The notes under the pieces: generated by a model
The model's database searches: none
What the model was told of the DNA's origin: nothing
The model's input: only the letters and a program-made list of their open reading frames with translations
Shown here: positions 9,148 through 17,198 of the stretch, piece after piece
Layout of the letters: the number at the start of each line of letters is the position of its first letter
Position numbering within the stretch: the first letter of the stretch is position 1
Position numbers and translations under genes: made by a program
NCBI RefSeq assembly: GCF_000164135.1
Contig: NZ_GG770555.1
Coordinates: forward strand, 551,297-615,296
From: Mycobacterium parascrofulaceum ATCC BAA-614
GTDB taxonomy: Bacteria; Actinomycetota; Actinomycetes; Mycobacteriales; Mycobacteriaceae
DNA: 64,000 bases
Direction: 5' to 3'

Positions 9148-9900
9148 GTGACGCTGCAGATCGATGACGAAAACCGGGTGCGCACCCTCACGCTGAACCG
9201 GCCCGAGGCGCTGAACGCCTTCAACGAGGCCCTCTACGACGCCACCGCGGACGCGTTGTTGGCCGCCGCCGAGGACCCCGAGGTCGCCGTGGTGCTGCTG
9301 ACCGGCGCGGGCCGCGGGTTCAGCGCGGGGACCGACCTCGGCGAGATGCAGGCCCGCATCACCGACCCGGATTTCACGCCGGGCAGGCACGGCTTCGTCG
9401 GGCTGATCGACGCCCTCAGCGGGTTCCCCAAGCCGCTCGTCTGCGCGGTCAACGGTGTCGGGGTGGGCATCGGCGCCACCATCCTCGGCTATGCCGACCT
9501 GGCGTTCATGTCGTCGACGGCCCGGCTGAAGTGCCCGTTCACCAGCCTGGGAGTCGCGCCGGAGGCGGCCTCGTCGTACCTGCTACCGCAACTGGTCGGC
9601 CGGCAGAACGCCGCCTGGCTGTTGATGTCCTCGGAATGGGTCGACGCCGACGAGGCGCTGCGGATGGGCCTGGTCTGGCGCGTCTGCGATCCCGAGGACC
9701 TGTTGCCCGAAGCCCGTCGGCACGCCGAAATCCTTGGGAGCCGCCCCATTTCGAGCCTGATGGCCGTCAAGCACACAATGATGGAACCGGTGCGCCCGGA
9801 AATCGCGGCGGCCACCGCGCGGGAAAACGCTCACTTCGCCGAGTTGATGGGGGCGCAGGCCAACGCCGCCGCGCTGGCGGACTTCAACAAGGCCCGCTGA
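9148..9900 (+). CDS. Crotonase-family protein, probable delta3-delta2-enoyl-CoA isomerase
   Basis: This 250-residue protein has the crotonase fold with an acyl-CoA oxyanion hole (GFSAGTDL about 57-64 and GVGIGA 105-110). The two glutamates of true enoyl-CoA hydratases are replaced by T111 and F131. A glutamate at E139 in SLGVAPEAASS matches the catalytic position of PECI/ECI2-type enoyl-CoA isomerases. The best guess is therefore isomerisation of 3-enoyl-CoA during oxidation of unsaturated fatty acids. It starts with GTG at 9148, 26 bp after the PPOX gene, and may be co-transcribed with it. Confidence 0.8.
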   Translation: MTLQIDDENRVRTLTLNRPEALNAFNEALYDATADALLAAAEDPEVAVVLLTGAGRGFSAGTDLGEMQARITDPDFTPGRHGFVGLIDALSGFPKPLVCAVNGVGVGIGATILGYADLAFMSSTARLKCPFTSLGVAPEAASSYLLPQLVGRQNAAWLLMSSEWVDADEALRMGLVWRVCDPEDLLPEARRHAEILGSRPISSLMAVKHTMMEPVRPEIAAATARENAHFAELMGAQANAAALADFNKAR

Positions 9901-9912
9901 GCGGGCGGGGGT

Positions 9913-10098
9913 TCACACCGACGGCGCGGTCTCCAGATTCGCCGACGCGGCGATGATCGCCCGCAGCGTCCGTCTGCAGCGTCCGCAGTCGCCGCCGGCC
10001 CCGCACGCCGCCGCGACCTCTCTGGAAGTGGAGGCGCCGCGCGCGACGATTTCGGACACCGTGTGGTTCGTCACGCCGACACACAGGCATACGTACAT
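9913..10098 (-). CDS. bfd: Bacterioferritin-associated ferredoxin, Bfd
   Basis: This 61-residue [2Fe-2S] protein has cysteine ligands C4, C6, C38 and C41 in the CxC...CxxC pattern of the Bfd family. Bfd docks on bacterioferritin and reduces its mineral core so that iron can be released. It lies opposite bfrA, its expected partner. Its ATG overlaps the stop of a 41-codon gene just upstream (TGATG), so it is probably translated by coupling rather than from its own ribosome-binding site. Control is likely through the IdeR-like boxes at 10225-10267. Confidence 0.93.
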   Translation of the reverse strand: MYVCLCVGVTNHTVSEIVARGASTSREVAAACGAGGDCGRCRRTLRAIIAASANLETAPSV

Positions 10099-10223
10099 CA
10101 GCGCATCCCCTGCATGCGGGCGACGTTCCCTTCGTCGACGGCCTGGCCGAGCGAGCGCACCTCGTCCTCCCTTTCGGCATCCCGGGTCGCCGGGATTTCC
10201 AGAGAAAGCGAACCGAACTCCAT
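10098..10223 (-). CDS. Small 41-residue leader protein upstream of bfd
   Basis: This frame starts with ATG at 10223 and its stop overlaps the bfd start (TGATG). The product is acidic and polar, with no cysteine, signal or membrane segment, and is not recognised. Three things suggest it is real: exact coupling to bfd, its start one base from the IdeR-like box, and a possible -10 hexamer TAGACT ending eight bases before the ATG, which would give a leaderless message. It could be a functional small protein or a regulatory leader whose translation drives Bfd synthesis. Confidence 0.5.
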   Translation of the reverse strand: MEFGSLSLEIPATRDAEREDEVRSLGQAVDEGNVARMQGMR

Positions 10224-10224
10224 A

Positions 10225-10267
10225 TTAGTTGAGTCTAACCTAAGTTCGTTAGCGCAGTCTAACCTTA
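10225..10267. promoter_or_regulatory. Two tandem IdeR-like iron boxes
   Basis: Box 1 (10225-10243, TTAGTTGAGTCTAACCTAA) matches the IdeR consensus TTAGGTTAGSCTAACCTAA at 16 of 19 positions. Box 2 (10249-10267, TTAGCGCAGTCTAACCTTA) matches at 14. They lie between the leader-bfd unit, whose first ATG is one base from box 1, and bfrA, which starts about 190 bp away. IdeR with iron is known to activate bacterioferritin genes and repress acquisition genes. The geometry suggests repression of bfd and activation of bfrA from the same sites. Confidence 0.75.
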
Positions 10268-10453
10268 CCCGCCAGCAACGTGGCTCGCGCGGGCCCGGCG
10301 CGCCACACACTGAGCACAGCCATACCTTGCTGGAAGATTGCCCCCTGTCGTGGCAAAGTGCGAGTACGGCCCGCCACGATGCGCTCAGCCCAGCGCCTCC
10401 GGCCCGGGGCCGAGAATGACCACCGTTTTCACCGTCACCGTAGGGGAGTGAAC

Positions 10454-10933
10454 ATGCAAGGGGATCCGGACGTTTTGCGCCTGCTCAACGAGCAGTTGAC
10501 CGGCGAGCTCACCGCGATCAACCAATATTTCCTGCATTCCAAGATGCAGGACAACTGGGGTTTCACCGAGGTCGCCAAGCACACCCGGGAAGAGTCCTTC
10601 GACGAGATGCGGCACGCCGAGGCGATCACCGATCGCATCCTGCTGCTCGACGGGCTGCCCAACTACCAGCGCCTCTTTTCACTGCGCATCGGCCAGACGC
10701 TGCGCGAGCAGTTCGAGGCCGACCTGGCCATCGAGTACGAGGTGATGGACCGGCTCAAGCCCGGCATCATCATGTGCCGCGAGAAGCAGGACACCACCAG
10801 CGCCAACCTGCTGGAAGAGATCGTGGCCGACGAGGAAAAGCACATCGACTACCTCGAGACGCAACTCGAGCTGATGGACAAGCTCGGCGTGGAGCTCTAC
10901 TCCGCGCAGTGCGTCTCCCGGCCGCCGAGCTAA
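10454..10933 (+). CDS. bfrA: Bacterioferritin BfrA
   Basis: This 159-residue haem ferritin forms a 24-subunit shell that oxidises and stores iron. The ferroxidase ligands E18, E51, H54, E94, E127 and H130 and the haem-ligand M52 are all present. The ATG at 10454 follows GGGGAG. The long leader (10268-10453) contains no further gene. IdeR-like boxes upstream fit the iron-induced expression known for mycobacterial bfrA (Rv1876). The electron donor for iron release, Bfd, is encoded divergently. Confidence 0.97.
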   Translation: MQGDPDVLRLLNEQLTGELTAINQYFLHSKMQDNWGFTEVAKHTREESFDEMRHAEAITDRILLLDGLPNYQRLFSLRIGQTLREQFEADLAIEYEVMDRLKPGIIMCREKQDTTSANLLEEIVADEEKHIDYLETQLELMDKLGVELYSAQCVSRPPS

Positions 10934-11020
10934 CCCACCGCGCACGCCTTTTCGCGGCTTTTGGTTGCCACGGGTCGACCGTGGGCACTCACTACCATCG
11001 AAAGCCGTGGAAGGGCGGGC

Positions 11021-13093
11021 ATGACGAGGGCGACACCACCGGCGGCTCCGGCCGGCCACGCTTCGGATTCGGGACCCGGGGACGTCGCGGTCGACCTGCA
11101 GCGACGCAATTTCATCTTCGTGGCGATCCTGCTCGGCATGCTGATGGCCGCGCTGGACCAGACGATCGTGGCGACCGCTTTGCCAACCATCGTCGCCAAT
11201 CTTGGTGGCGCAGGCCATCAATCGTGGGTGGTCACCAGCTACCTGCTCGCCTCGACCATCATCACCGCCCTCGTCGGCAAGTTCGGTGACCTGTTCGGCC
11301 GCAAGAGGGTGTTCCAGGCGGCCGTCGTGTTCTTCGTCGCCGGGTCGGTGCTGTGTGGGCTCTCGGGCTCGATGGGCATGCTGGTCGCGTCCCGCGCGCT
11401 GCAGGGCATCGGGGGCGGCGGGCTCATGGTGACCGCCATGGCGCTGATCGGCGAGGTGATCCCGCTGCGGGATCGCGGCCGCTACCAGGGCGCGATGGGC
11501 GCGGTGTTCGGCGTGACCACCGTGATCGGTCCGTTGCTCGGCGGGTACTTCACCGACCACTTCACTTGGCGCTGGGCCTTCTGGATCAACGTGCCGATCT
11601 CGGTCGTGGTGTTCTTCGTGGCGGCCGCCGCCATCCCGTCGCTGTCCGAGCGCACCAAACCCGTCATCGACTACACCGGGATCATGTTGGTCGGCCTCGG
11701 CGCCGCCGGACTCACCCTGGCCACCAGCTGGGGCGGGACCACATACCCGTGGGGATCGCCCACCATCATCGGCCTGTTCGCCGGCTCGGTGATCGCGTTG
11801 TGCCTCTTCGCCTGGGTGGAAAGCCGCGCCGCCGCACCGATACTGCCGACCCGGCTGTTCGGCAGCCCGGTGTTCACGGTGTGCTGCGTCCTGTCGTTCG
11901 TGGTCGGTTTCGCGATGCTGGGCGCCCTGACGTTCCTGCCGACGTACATGCAATTCGTCGACGGCGTCTCCGCCACCACGTCGGGCCTGCGCACGTTGCC
12001 GATGGTGATCGGAATGCTGACCACCTCGATGGGCAGCGGTGTCATAGTCGGCCGCACAGGCAAATACAAAGTCTTTCCCGTCGCCGGCACCGCCGTCATG
12101 GCGGTGGCGTTCTTTCTGATGTCGCGGATGGACCCGTCGACATCGGTGTTCGTTCAGTCGCTGTTCCTCGTCATCCTGGGCGCCGGGATCGGGATGTGCA
12201 TGCAGACCCTCGTCCTGATCGTGCAGAACACCGTGGGCTTCGACGACCTGGGCGTCGCGACCTCCGGCGTCACCTTCTTCCGCACGATCGGCAGCTCGTT
12301 CGGCGCCGCCATCTTCGGTTCGCTGTTCACGAACTTCCTGCACAGCCGGATCGGCCCGGCGATGGTGGCCAGCCGCGCGCCGGCCGCGGCCGCCGCCTCA
12401 CCGGAGGCGTTGCACCGGCTGCCCCGGGAGGCGGCCGCTCCGATCGTCGCCGCCTATTCCGAGTCGCTCACCCAGGTTTTTCTGTGGGCGGTTCCGGTCG
12501 CACTGGTGGGTTTCGTCCTCGCGTTGTTTCTGCGGCAGGTCCCACTGCGGGAATTGCACGACAGCACAATCGATCTCGGCGACGCGTTCGGCATGCCGAA
12601 CACCGAGACCCCGGATCAGATGCTGGAGGGCGCGGTCGAGCGCATGCTGCGCGGTGTGCCCGGCATGCGATTGCGCAGCATCGCCATGCGACCCGACTGC
12701 CGGCTCGACGTGGCCGGATTGTGGGGCGTCCTGCGCATCAACCGCTACGAACAGATGTATGGCACGGCCCGGCTCACCGACATCGCCGAGTACCTGCGGA
12801 TACCGTTCGAGGTCTTGGAGCCCACCTTCTCGCGGCTGATCGCCACCGGATACGCCCGCGGCGACGGCGACCGGCTGTCGCTGACACCCGCGGGGGCCCA
12901 ACAGGTGGACTACGTGCACTCGCTGCTGGTGGGCTGGCTGGTCGACAAGCTCGCCCGCTCACCGGGTTTCGACGGGCGACCGGATCGTCGCGTGGTCGAG
13001 GCGGCGCTGAATCGAGTCGCGGGCCGCGTTCTCGCGCAACAGGACTGGAGCGACGACCGTCCCACCATGAAGATCCCGGCGCCCACCCCGTGA
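11021..13093 (+). CDS. DHA2-family MFS efflux pump with cytosolic C-terminal domain (Rv1877-like)
   Basis: This 690-residue inner-membrane drug:proton antiporter is of the 14-helix EmrB/QacA type. Motif A GKFGDLFGRKR sits between TM2 and TM3, the LDQTIVATALPTI segment is in TM1, and motif C GAVFGVTTVIGPLLGG is in TM5. The membrane domain spans about residues 30-505. Residues 510-690 are soluble and contain a helix-turn-helix-like stretch (TRLTDIAEYL to LSLTPAGAQQV) resembling a winged-helix fold. A transporter fused to such a domain is unusual but is also my recollection of Rv1877 (687 aa). The substrate is unknown. Confidence 0.9.
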   Translation: MTRATPPAAPAGHASDSGPGDVAVDLQRRNFIFVAILLGMLMAALDQTIVATALPTIVANLGGAGHQSWVVTSYLLASTIITALVGKFGDLFGRKRVFQAAVVFFVAGSVLCGLSGSMGMLVASRALQGIGGGGLMVTAMALIGEVIPLRDRGRYQGAMGAVFGVTTVIGPLLGGYFTDHFTWRWAFWINVPISVVVFFVAAAAIPSLSERTKPVIDYTGIMLVGLGAAGLTLATSWGGTTYPWGSPTIIGLFAGSVIALCLFAWVESRAAAPILPTRLFGSPVFTVCCVLSFVVGFAMLGALTFLPTYMQFVDGVSATTSGLRTLPMVIGMLTTSMGSGVIVGRTGKYKVFPVAGTAVMAVAFFLMSRMDPSTSVFVQSLFLVILGAGIGMCMQTLVLIVQNTVGFDDLGVATSGVTFFRTIGSSFGAAIFGSLFTNFLHSRIGPAMVASRAPAAAAASPEALHRLPREAAAPIVAAYSESLTQVFLWAVPVALVGFVLALFLRQVPLRELHDSTIDLGDAFGMPNTETPDQMLEGAVERMLRGVPGMRLRSIAMRPDCRLDVAGLWGVLRINRYEQMYGTARLTDIAEYLRIPFEVLEPTFSRLIATGYARGDGDRLSLTPAGAQQVDYVHSLLVGWLVDKLARSPGFDGRPDRRVVEAALNRVAGRVLAQQDWSDDRPTMKIPAPTP

Positions 13094-13123
13094 AACGGGC
13101 GGTGCGCGGCGTACCATCACGCC

Positions 13124-13618
13124 ATGAGCCGAATCGGAACATTTGCTGACGACGACCTGGCCGGCTGGTTCGCGAAGTCTCCGGACATCGGCGGAGCCCT
13201 CGGCGGATTCAGCAACGCGGTCTACACCAAGAACCGGTTGCCGCTGCGCACCCGCGAATTGGCCCGGGCGGTGATCGCTCACCGCAACGAATGCGTGGTC
13301 TGCGTCAACACCCGTGACGAGGACGGACCCGCCGCGGGCGTCGACGAGGAGTTGTACGACCACGCCCGCGAATGGCGCACCTGGCCCGGCTACAGCGAAC
13401 AGGAGCGTCTGGCGGCCGAGTTCGCGGAACGATTCGCCACCGATCACACCGCCCTGCGCGACGACGAGGACTTCTGGAGCCGTTGCTCCGAGCACTTCTC
13501 CGACGAGCTGCTGGCCGACTTGGCCCTGTCCTGCGCGTTGTGGGTCGGCATGGGTCGCGTGTTGCGGACCCTCGACATCGGCCAAGCCTGCAAGCTGACC
13601 ATTCCCAGCCGCGCCTAG
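13124..13618 (+). CDS. Carboxymuconolactone decarboxylase/AhpD-like protein
   Basis: This 164-residue all-helical protein has the AhpD-like core. The redox-active pair is C57-V-V-C60 in NECVVC followed by VNTR, but the downstream histidine three residues after the second cysteine in AhpD is not conserved. It probably acts as a small disulfide or peroxide-handling protein, with unknown partner. The ATG at 13124 lies 30 bp after the MFS gene. A second copy of the family is encoded at 52465-52956. Confidence 0.82.
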   Translation: MSRIGTFADDDLAGWFAKSPDIGGALGGFSNAVYTKNRLPLRTRELARAVIAHRNECVVCVNTRDEDGPAAGVDEELYDHAREWRTWPGYSEQERLAAEFAERFATDHTALRDDEDFWSRCSEHFSDELLADLALSCALWVGMGRVLRTLDIGQACKLTIPSRA

Positions 13619-13644
13619 CCTCCCGCGCTCCCGCGCGCCACGAC

Positions 13645-13693
13645 ACATAAACCTTTGCGACGACTCGCCGGAAAACGTCGCAGCCGTTTATGT
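13645..13693. terminator. Imperfect hairpin between the AhpD-like and LLM genes
   Basis: The arms ACATAAAC (13645-13652) plus TGCGACG (13656-13662) pair with 13676-13682 and 13686-13693, separated by three mismatched bases, around a 13-nt loop. It sits in the 145-bp gap between two plus-strand genes, so it may end the first transcript. No U-tract follows. A dispersed palindromic repeat is the alternative. Confidence 0.45.
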
Positions 13694-13763
13694 CTGGTGG
13701 GCACAAATCCCGTCGCCACCGTGTTGCGACGGGTACGACAGCGACGACAGGGAGGGCACGGCG

Positions 13764-14654
13764 GTGAAGATCCGCTTCGGCGTCGGACTGGGCGCGGACA
13801 CCGCTCCGGATCGGTTGGCTCCCGTCATCGACCACCTGGAGGCCAACGGCGTCGACTCGCTGTGGTTCTCCGAGCTGGTGTACTCGCCGGCGGTCGATCC
13901 GGTGGTCGGGATGGCCTACGCGCTCGCCAGGACGACCCGGTTGAAGGTCGGCACCTCGGTGGCCGTGCTGCCCGGGCGGCACCCGGTATTGGTCGCCAAG
14001 CAGTTGGCGTCGCTGGCGGCGGTCGCACCCAAGCGGGTCCTGCCCGTCTTCGGCCTGCGCTCGGCGATCCCGGCCGAGCGCGAGGTGTTCGTCGTCCCCG
14101 ACGGTGAGCGGGCCGCCGTGTTCGACGAGGCGCTGCGGGTCCTGCGCTCGGCGCTGGAAGGGGACTCGGCGAGCTACGACGGCCGGTACTTCTCCGTCAG
14201 CGGGGCCGCCGTCATGCCCAGGCCGCAACCCCCGCTGGACATCTGGCTCGGTGGCTCGGCGCCGGCGGCGTTCCGCCGGATCGGCGCGCTGGCCGACGGC
14301 TGGTTGGGCAGCTTCCTCACCCCCGACGAGGCGCGGGCGGGCCGCGAGTCGATCGAACGCGCCGCCGCGCAAGCGGGCCGGCGGATCGACCCCGATCACT
14401 TCGGCATCTCGTTGGCCATCGTGGACGGGGCCGACGGCGAGTTGCCCGCGGCGCTGGCCGCCGCGGCCCGCAGCCGCCGCCCGGACATCGACCCCGCCGA
14501 GCTGATCGCGGTCGGATGGGATCGGCTGCACCGGCAGCTGGATGCCTACATCGACGCCGGGCTGACGAAATTCGTCATCCGGCCGGCCGGTGGCGCGCCC
14601 TTGGACGGCTTCCTCGACCGCTTCGTCGGCGAGCTGACCGCGCGCCAGAACTGA
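13764..14654 (+). CDS. LLM-class F420-dependent oxidoreductase
   Basis: This 296-residue luciferase-like TIM-barrel protein has features of the F420-dependent branch: N-terminal IRFGVGLGADTAPD, SLWFSEL, and the barrel segment KVGTSVAVLPGRHPV. It resembles the MSMEG_3544 family (TIGR03854). It should transfer hydride between reduced F420 and an unknown substrate in the cytoplasm. The GTG at 13764 follows GGGAGGG. It lies immediately upstream of glnA3 with a 33-bp gap and may be co-transcribed. Confidence 0.88.
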   Translation: MKIRFGVGLGADTAPDRLAPVIDHLEANGVDSLWFSELVYSPAVDPVVGMAYALARTTRLKVGTSVAVLPGRHPVLVAKQLASLAAVAPKRVLPVFGLRSAIPAEREVFVVPDGERAAVFDEALRVLRSALEGDSASYDGRYFSVSGAAVMPRPQPPLDIWLGGSAPAAFRRIGALADGWLGSFLTPDEARAGRESIERAAAQAGRRIDPDHFGISLAIVDGADGELPAALAAAARSRRPDIDPAELIAVGWDRLHRQLDAYIDAGLTKFVIRPAGGAPLDGFLDRFVGELTARQN

Positions 14655-14687
14655 ATTCGCGAGCCCGGGCATCCCGACGCCTGCACA

Positions 14688-16049
14688 ATGACTGCCATGA
14701 CCGGCACACCGCCCGCCGCCGCGGCGATCGCCCAGCTGGAGGCCGAGGGCGTCGACACCGTCATCGGCACCGTCGTGAATCCGGCCGGGCTCACCCTGGC
14801 CAAGACGGTCCCGATCCGGCGGACGAACGCCTTCGCCGCCCCCGGGCTTGGCGCCAGCCCCTCGTGGCACGCCTTCGCGATCGACCAGAGCGGCATCGCC
14901 TTCACCCGCGAGGTCGGCGTGATCGGCGACCAGCGCCTCCGCATCGACCTGTCGGCCCTGCGCATCGTCGGCGACGGGCTGGCGTGGGCGCCCGCCGGGT
15001 TCTTCGCCCAGGACGGCGCGCCCGACCCCGCCTGCGCCCGCGGGACGCTGGGCCGGGTCGAGGCCGCGCTCGCCGAGGCCGGAGTCGAAGCGCTGATCGG
15101 GCACGAGGTGGAGTTTCTCCTGGTGGCCCCCGACGGCGGCCGCCTGCCGTCGACGCTGTGGGCGCAGTACGGCCTTGCCGGCATCCTCGAGCATGAGGCG
15201 TTCGTCCGCGACGTCACCCGGTCGGCGGCCGCGGCGGGCATCGCGATCGAGCAGTTCCATCCCGAGTACGGGGCCAACCAGTTCGAACTCTCCCTGGCGC
15301 CCCAACCGCCGGTGGCCGCCGCGGACCAGCTGGTGCTGTTGCGGCTCGTCATCGGGCGGGTGGCGCGCCGCCACGACGTCCGCATCAGCCTGTCGCCCGC
15401 CCCATTCGCGGGCGGCGTCGGGTCGGGTGCCCACCAACACTTTTCGCTGACGATGCCCGATGGTCCGCTGTTCTCCGACGGAGCGGGCGCGCACGGCATG
15501 ACGGCGACCGGGGAGAGCGCGGTGGCCGGGGTGGTGCACGGACTGCCGGAGGCCCAGGCCGCGTTGTGCGGGTCGATCGTCTCCGGCCTGCGGATGCACC
15601 CCGGCAACTGGGCCGGCGCGTACGCGTGCTGGGGGACCGAAAACCGCGAGGCGGCAGTGCGATTCATCACCGGCGGACCCGGCAACCCGCGCGGCGGGAA
15701 CGTCGAAGTGAAGATCGTGGACCCCTCCGCGAACCCCTACCTGGCGTCGGCGGCGATCCTGGGGCTGGCGCTGGACGGGATCAAGCGCCGAGCGCCGCTG
15801 CCCCCGGAGATCACGATCGACCCGGCGGACCTCCCCGCGGCCGAACGGGACCGCGACGGCATCGTCAGCCTGGACAGGAAACAGGCCGAAGTGATCGCCG
15901 CGTTGGACCATTCCAGGCTGATGCGTGGCATCCTGGGCGATCACGCGGTCGACATGCTCGTCGCCGTCCGCACGCTGGAGCACGAGCGGTACGGCACCCT
16001 CGACCCCGAGCAACTGGCGGACAAGTTCCGCATGGCCTGGAGCCTGTGA
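14688..16049 (+). CDS. glnA3: Glutamine-synthetase-like enzyme GlnA3
   Basis: This 453-residue protein has an N-terminal beta-grasp domain (about 20-110) and a C-terminal ATP-guanido catalytic domain with EVEFLL, EYGANQFELSLAP, GSGAHQHFSL and NREAAVRF. These are metal, ATP and glutamate motifs of the GS fold. It corresponds to Rv1878. GlnA3 homologues have been reported to gamma-glutamylate polyamines rather than ammonia, which would fit the adjacent amidohydrolase. The ATG at 14688 was chosen; 14697 is also possible. The stop overlaps the next gene's GTG start. Confidence 0.92.
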   Translation: MTAMTGTPPAAAAIAQLEAEGVDTVIGTVVNPAGLTLAKTVPIRRTNAFAAPGLGASPSWHAFAIDQSGIAFTREVGVIGDQRLRIDLSALRIVGDGLAWAPAGFFAQDGAPDPACARGTLGRVEAALAEAGVEALIGHEVEFLLVAPDGGRLPSTLWAQYGLAGILEHEAFVRDVTRSAAAAGIAIEQFHPEYGANQFELSLAPQPPVAAADQLVLLRLVIGRVARRHDVRISLSPAPFAGGVGSGAHQHFSLTMPDGPLFSDGAGAHGMTATGESAVAGVVHGLPEAQAALCGSIVSGLRMHPGNWAGAYACWGTENREAAVRFITGGPGNPRGGNVEVKIVDPSANPYLASAAILGLALDGIKRRAPLPPEITIDPADLPAAERDRDGIVSLDRKQAEVIAALDHSRLMRGILGDHAVDMLVAVRTLEHERYGTLDPEQLADKFRMAWSL

Positions 16050-17167
16050 CAGGGCCCATGGCGTCCCACCCTCGCGCGCTGGCCGAGCACATCGACCGGG
16101 TGACCCTGATCGATCAACACGCCCACGGTTGCTGGCTGGCGCCGGGGGACCGGCACCGGTTCGAGAACGCGCTCAACGAGGCCAACACCGAGCCCATCGT
16201 GGGCTCCGGATTCGACACCCAACTCGGCTTCGCCGTGCGGGCCCATTGCGCTCCCGTCCTCGGTCTCGCGAAACATGTTGATCCGCAGTCTTATTGGGAG
16301 CGACGCAGCCGAATCGACGAGGTGGAACTGGCCCGCACGTTCCTGCCGGCCGCGGGGGTCGACCACTGGCTGGTGGACACCGGGATCGGCGCGGACACCG
16401 CCGCACCGTCCGACATGGCCGAGCTGTCCGGCGGCCGCGCACACGAGATCGTCCGGCTCGAGCAGGTCGCCGAGCAGGCCGCGCGGGCACCGGGCGACTA
16501 CGCGACGGCCTTCGAGGACATCCTGCGCCGGCGCGCGGCGACGGCGGTCGGCACCAAGTCGATCCTGGCCTACCGGGGCGGGTTCGACGGCGACCTGACC
16601 GAGCCGTCGGCCGCCCAAGTCGCCGAGGCGGCCGACCGATGGCGCGACCGCGGCGGTACCCGGTTGACGGATCGGGTGCTGTTGGCTTTCGGCCTGCATC
16701 AGGCGCTGCGGTTGGGCAAGCCCCTGCAATTGCACGTCGGCCTCGGCGACCGCGACTGCGATCTGCACACGACGAACCCGCTCCTGCTGCTCGACTTCCT
16801 GCGGCGGTCCGGGGAGACCCCGATCGTGCTGCTGCACTGCTACCCCTACGAGCGCGAGGCCGGATACCTCGCGCAGGCGTTCAACAACGTCTATCTCGAC
16901 GGCGGGCTGAGCGTGAACCAGCTGGGGGCGCGGTCGCCGGCGTTCCTCGCGCGGCTGCTGGAGCTGGCGCCGTTCCACAAGATCCTCTACTCGTCGGACG
17001 GGTTCGGGCCCGCCGAACTCCACTTCCTCGGTGCGGCCCTGTGGCGCACCGGCATTCACCGCGTGCTGCGCGAATTCGTGCTCGACGACGACTGGAGCGA
17101 ACGCGACGCCATGCGGGTGGTCGACCTGATCGCTCACGACAACGCCGCCGGCCTGTACGGCGTTTGA
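16046..17167 (+). CDS. Amidohydrolase-family protein paired with glnA3 (Rv1879-like)
   Basis: This 373-residue TIM-barrel metal hydrolase of the amidohydrolase-2 group has LIDQHAHG with the HxH metal motif near residue 27, a second-half HVGLGD motif, VLLHCYPYE, and the SSDGFGP segment with the last metal-binding Asp. GTG at 16046 overlaps the glnA3 stop (GTGA) and is preceded by TGGAG. An ATG at 16058 is the alternative. Such proteins fused or linked to GlnA-type enzymes (FluG/IpuC-like arrangement) suggest hydrolysis or decarboxylation of the gamma-glutamyl product, but the substrate is not shown. Confidence 0.85.
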   Translation: MTGPMASHPRALAEHIDRVTLIDQHAHGCWLAPGDRHRFENALNEANTEPIVGSGFDTQLGFAVRAHCAPVLGLAKHVDPQSYWERRSRIDEVELARTFLPAAGVDHWLVDTGIGADTAAPSDMAELSGGRAHEIVRLEQVAEQAARAPGDYATAFEDILRRRAATAVGTKSILAYRGGFDGDLTEPSAAQVAEAADRWRDRGGTRLTDRVLLAFGLHQALRLGKPLQLHVGLGDRDCDLHTTNPLLLLDFLRRSGETPIVLLHCYPYEREAGYLAQAFNNVYLDGGLSVNQLGARSPAFLARLLELAPFHKILYSSDGFGPAELHFLGAALWRTGIHRVLREFVLDDDWSERDAMRVVDLIAHDNAAGLYGV

Positions 17168-17198
17168 CCCCCGGCGACCCCGGGGTATACGGGCGGTT

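Noticed and set aside
10063..10419. 118-codon plus-strand frame spanning the iron boxes
   Set aside because: It overlaps bfd and the regulatory sites and has no ribosome-binding site or recognisable product.
10679..12343. Long minus-strand reading frame opposite the MFS gene and bfrA
   Set aside because: Antisense shadow of high-G+C coding sequence; no promoter or ribosome-binding site.
13305..16013. 902-codon minus-strand frame opposite the LLM and glnA3 genes
   Set aside because: Mirror of conserved plus-strand genes; composition typical of antisense frames.
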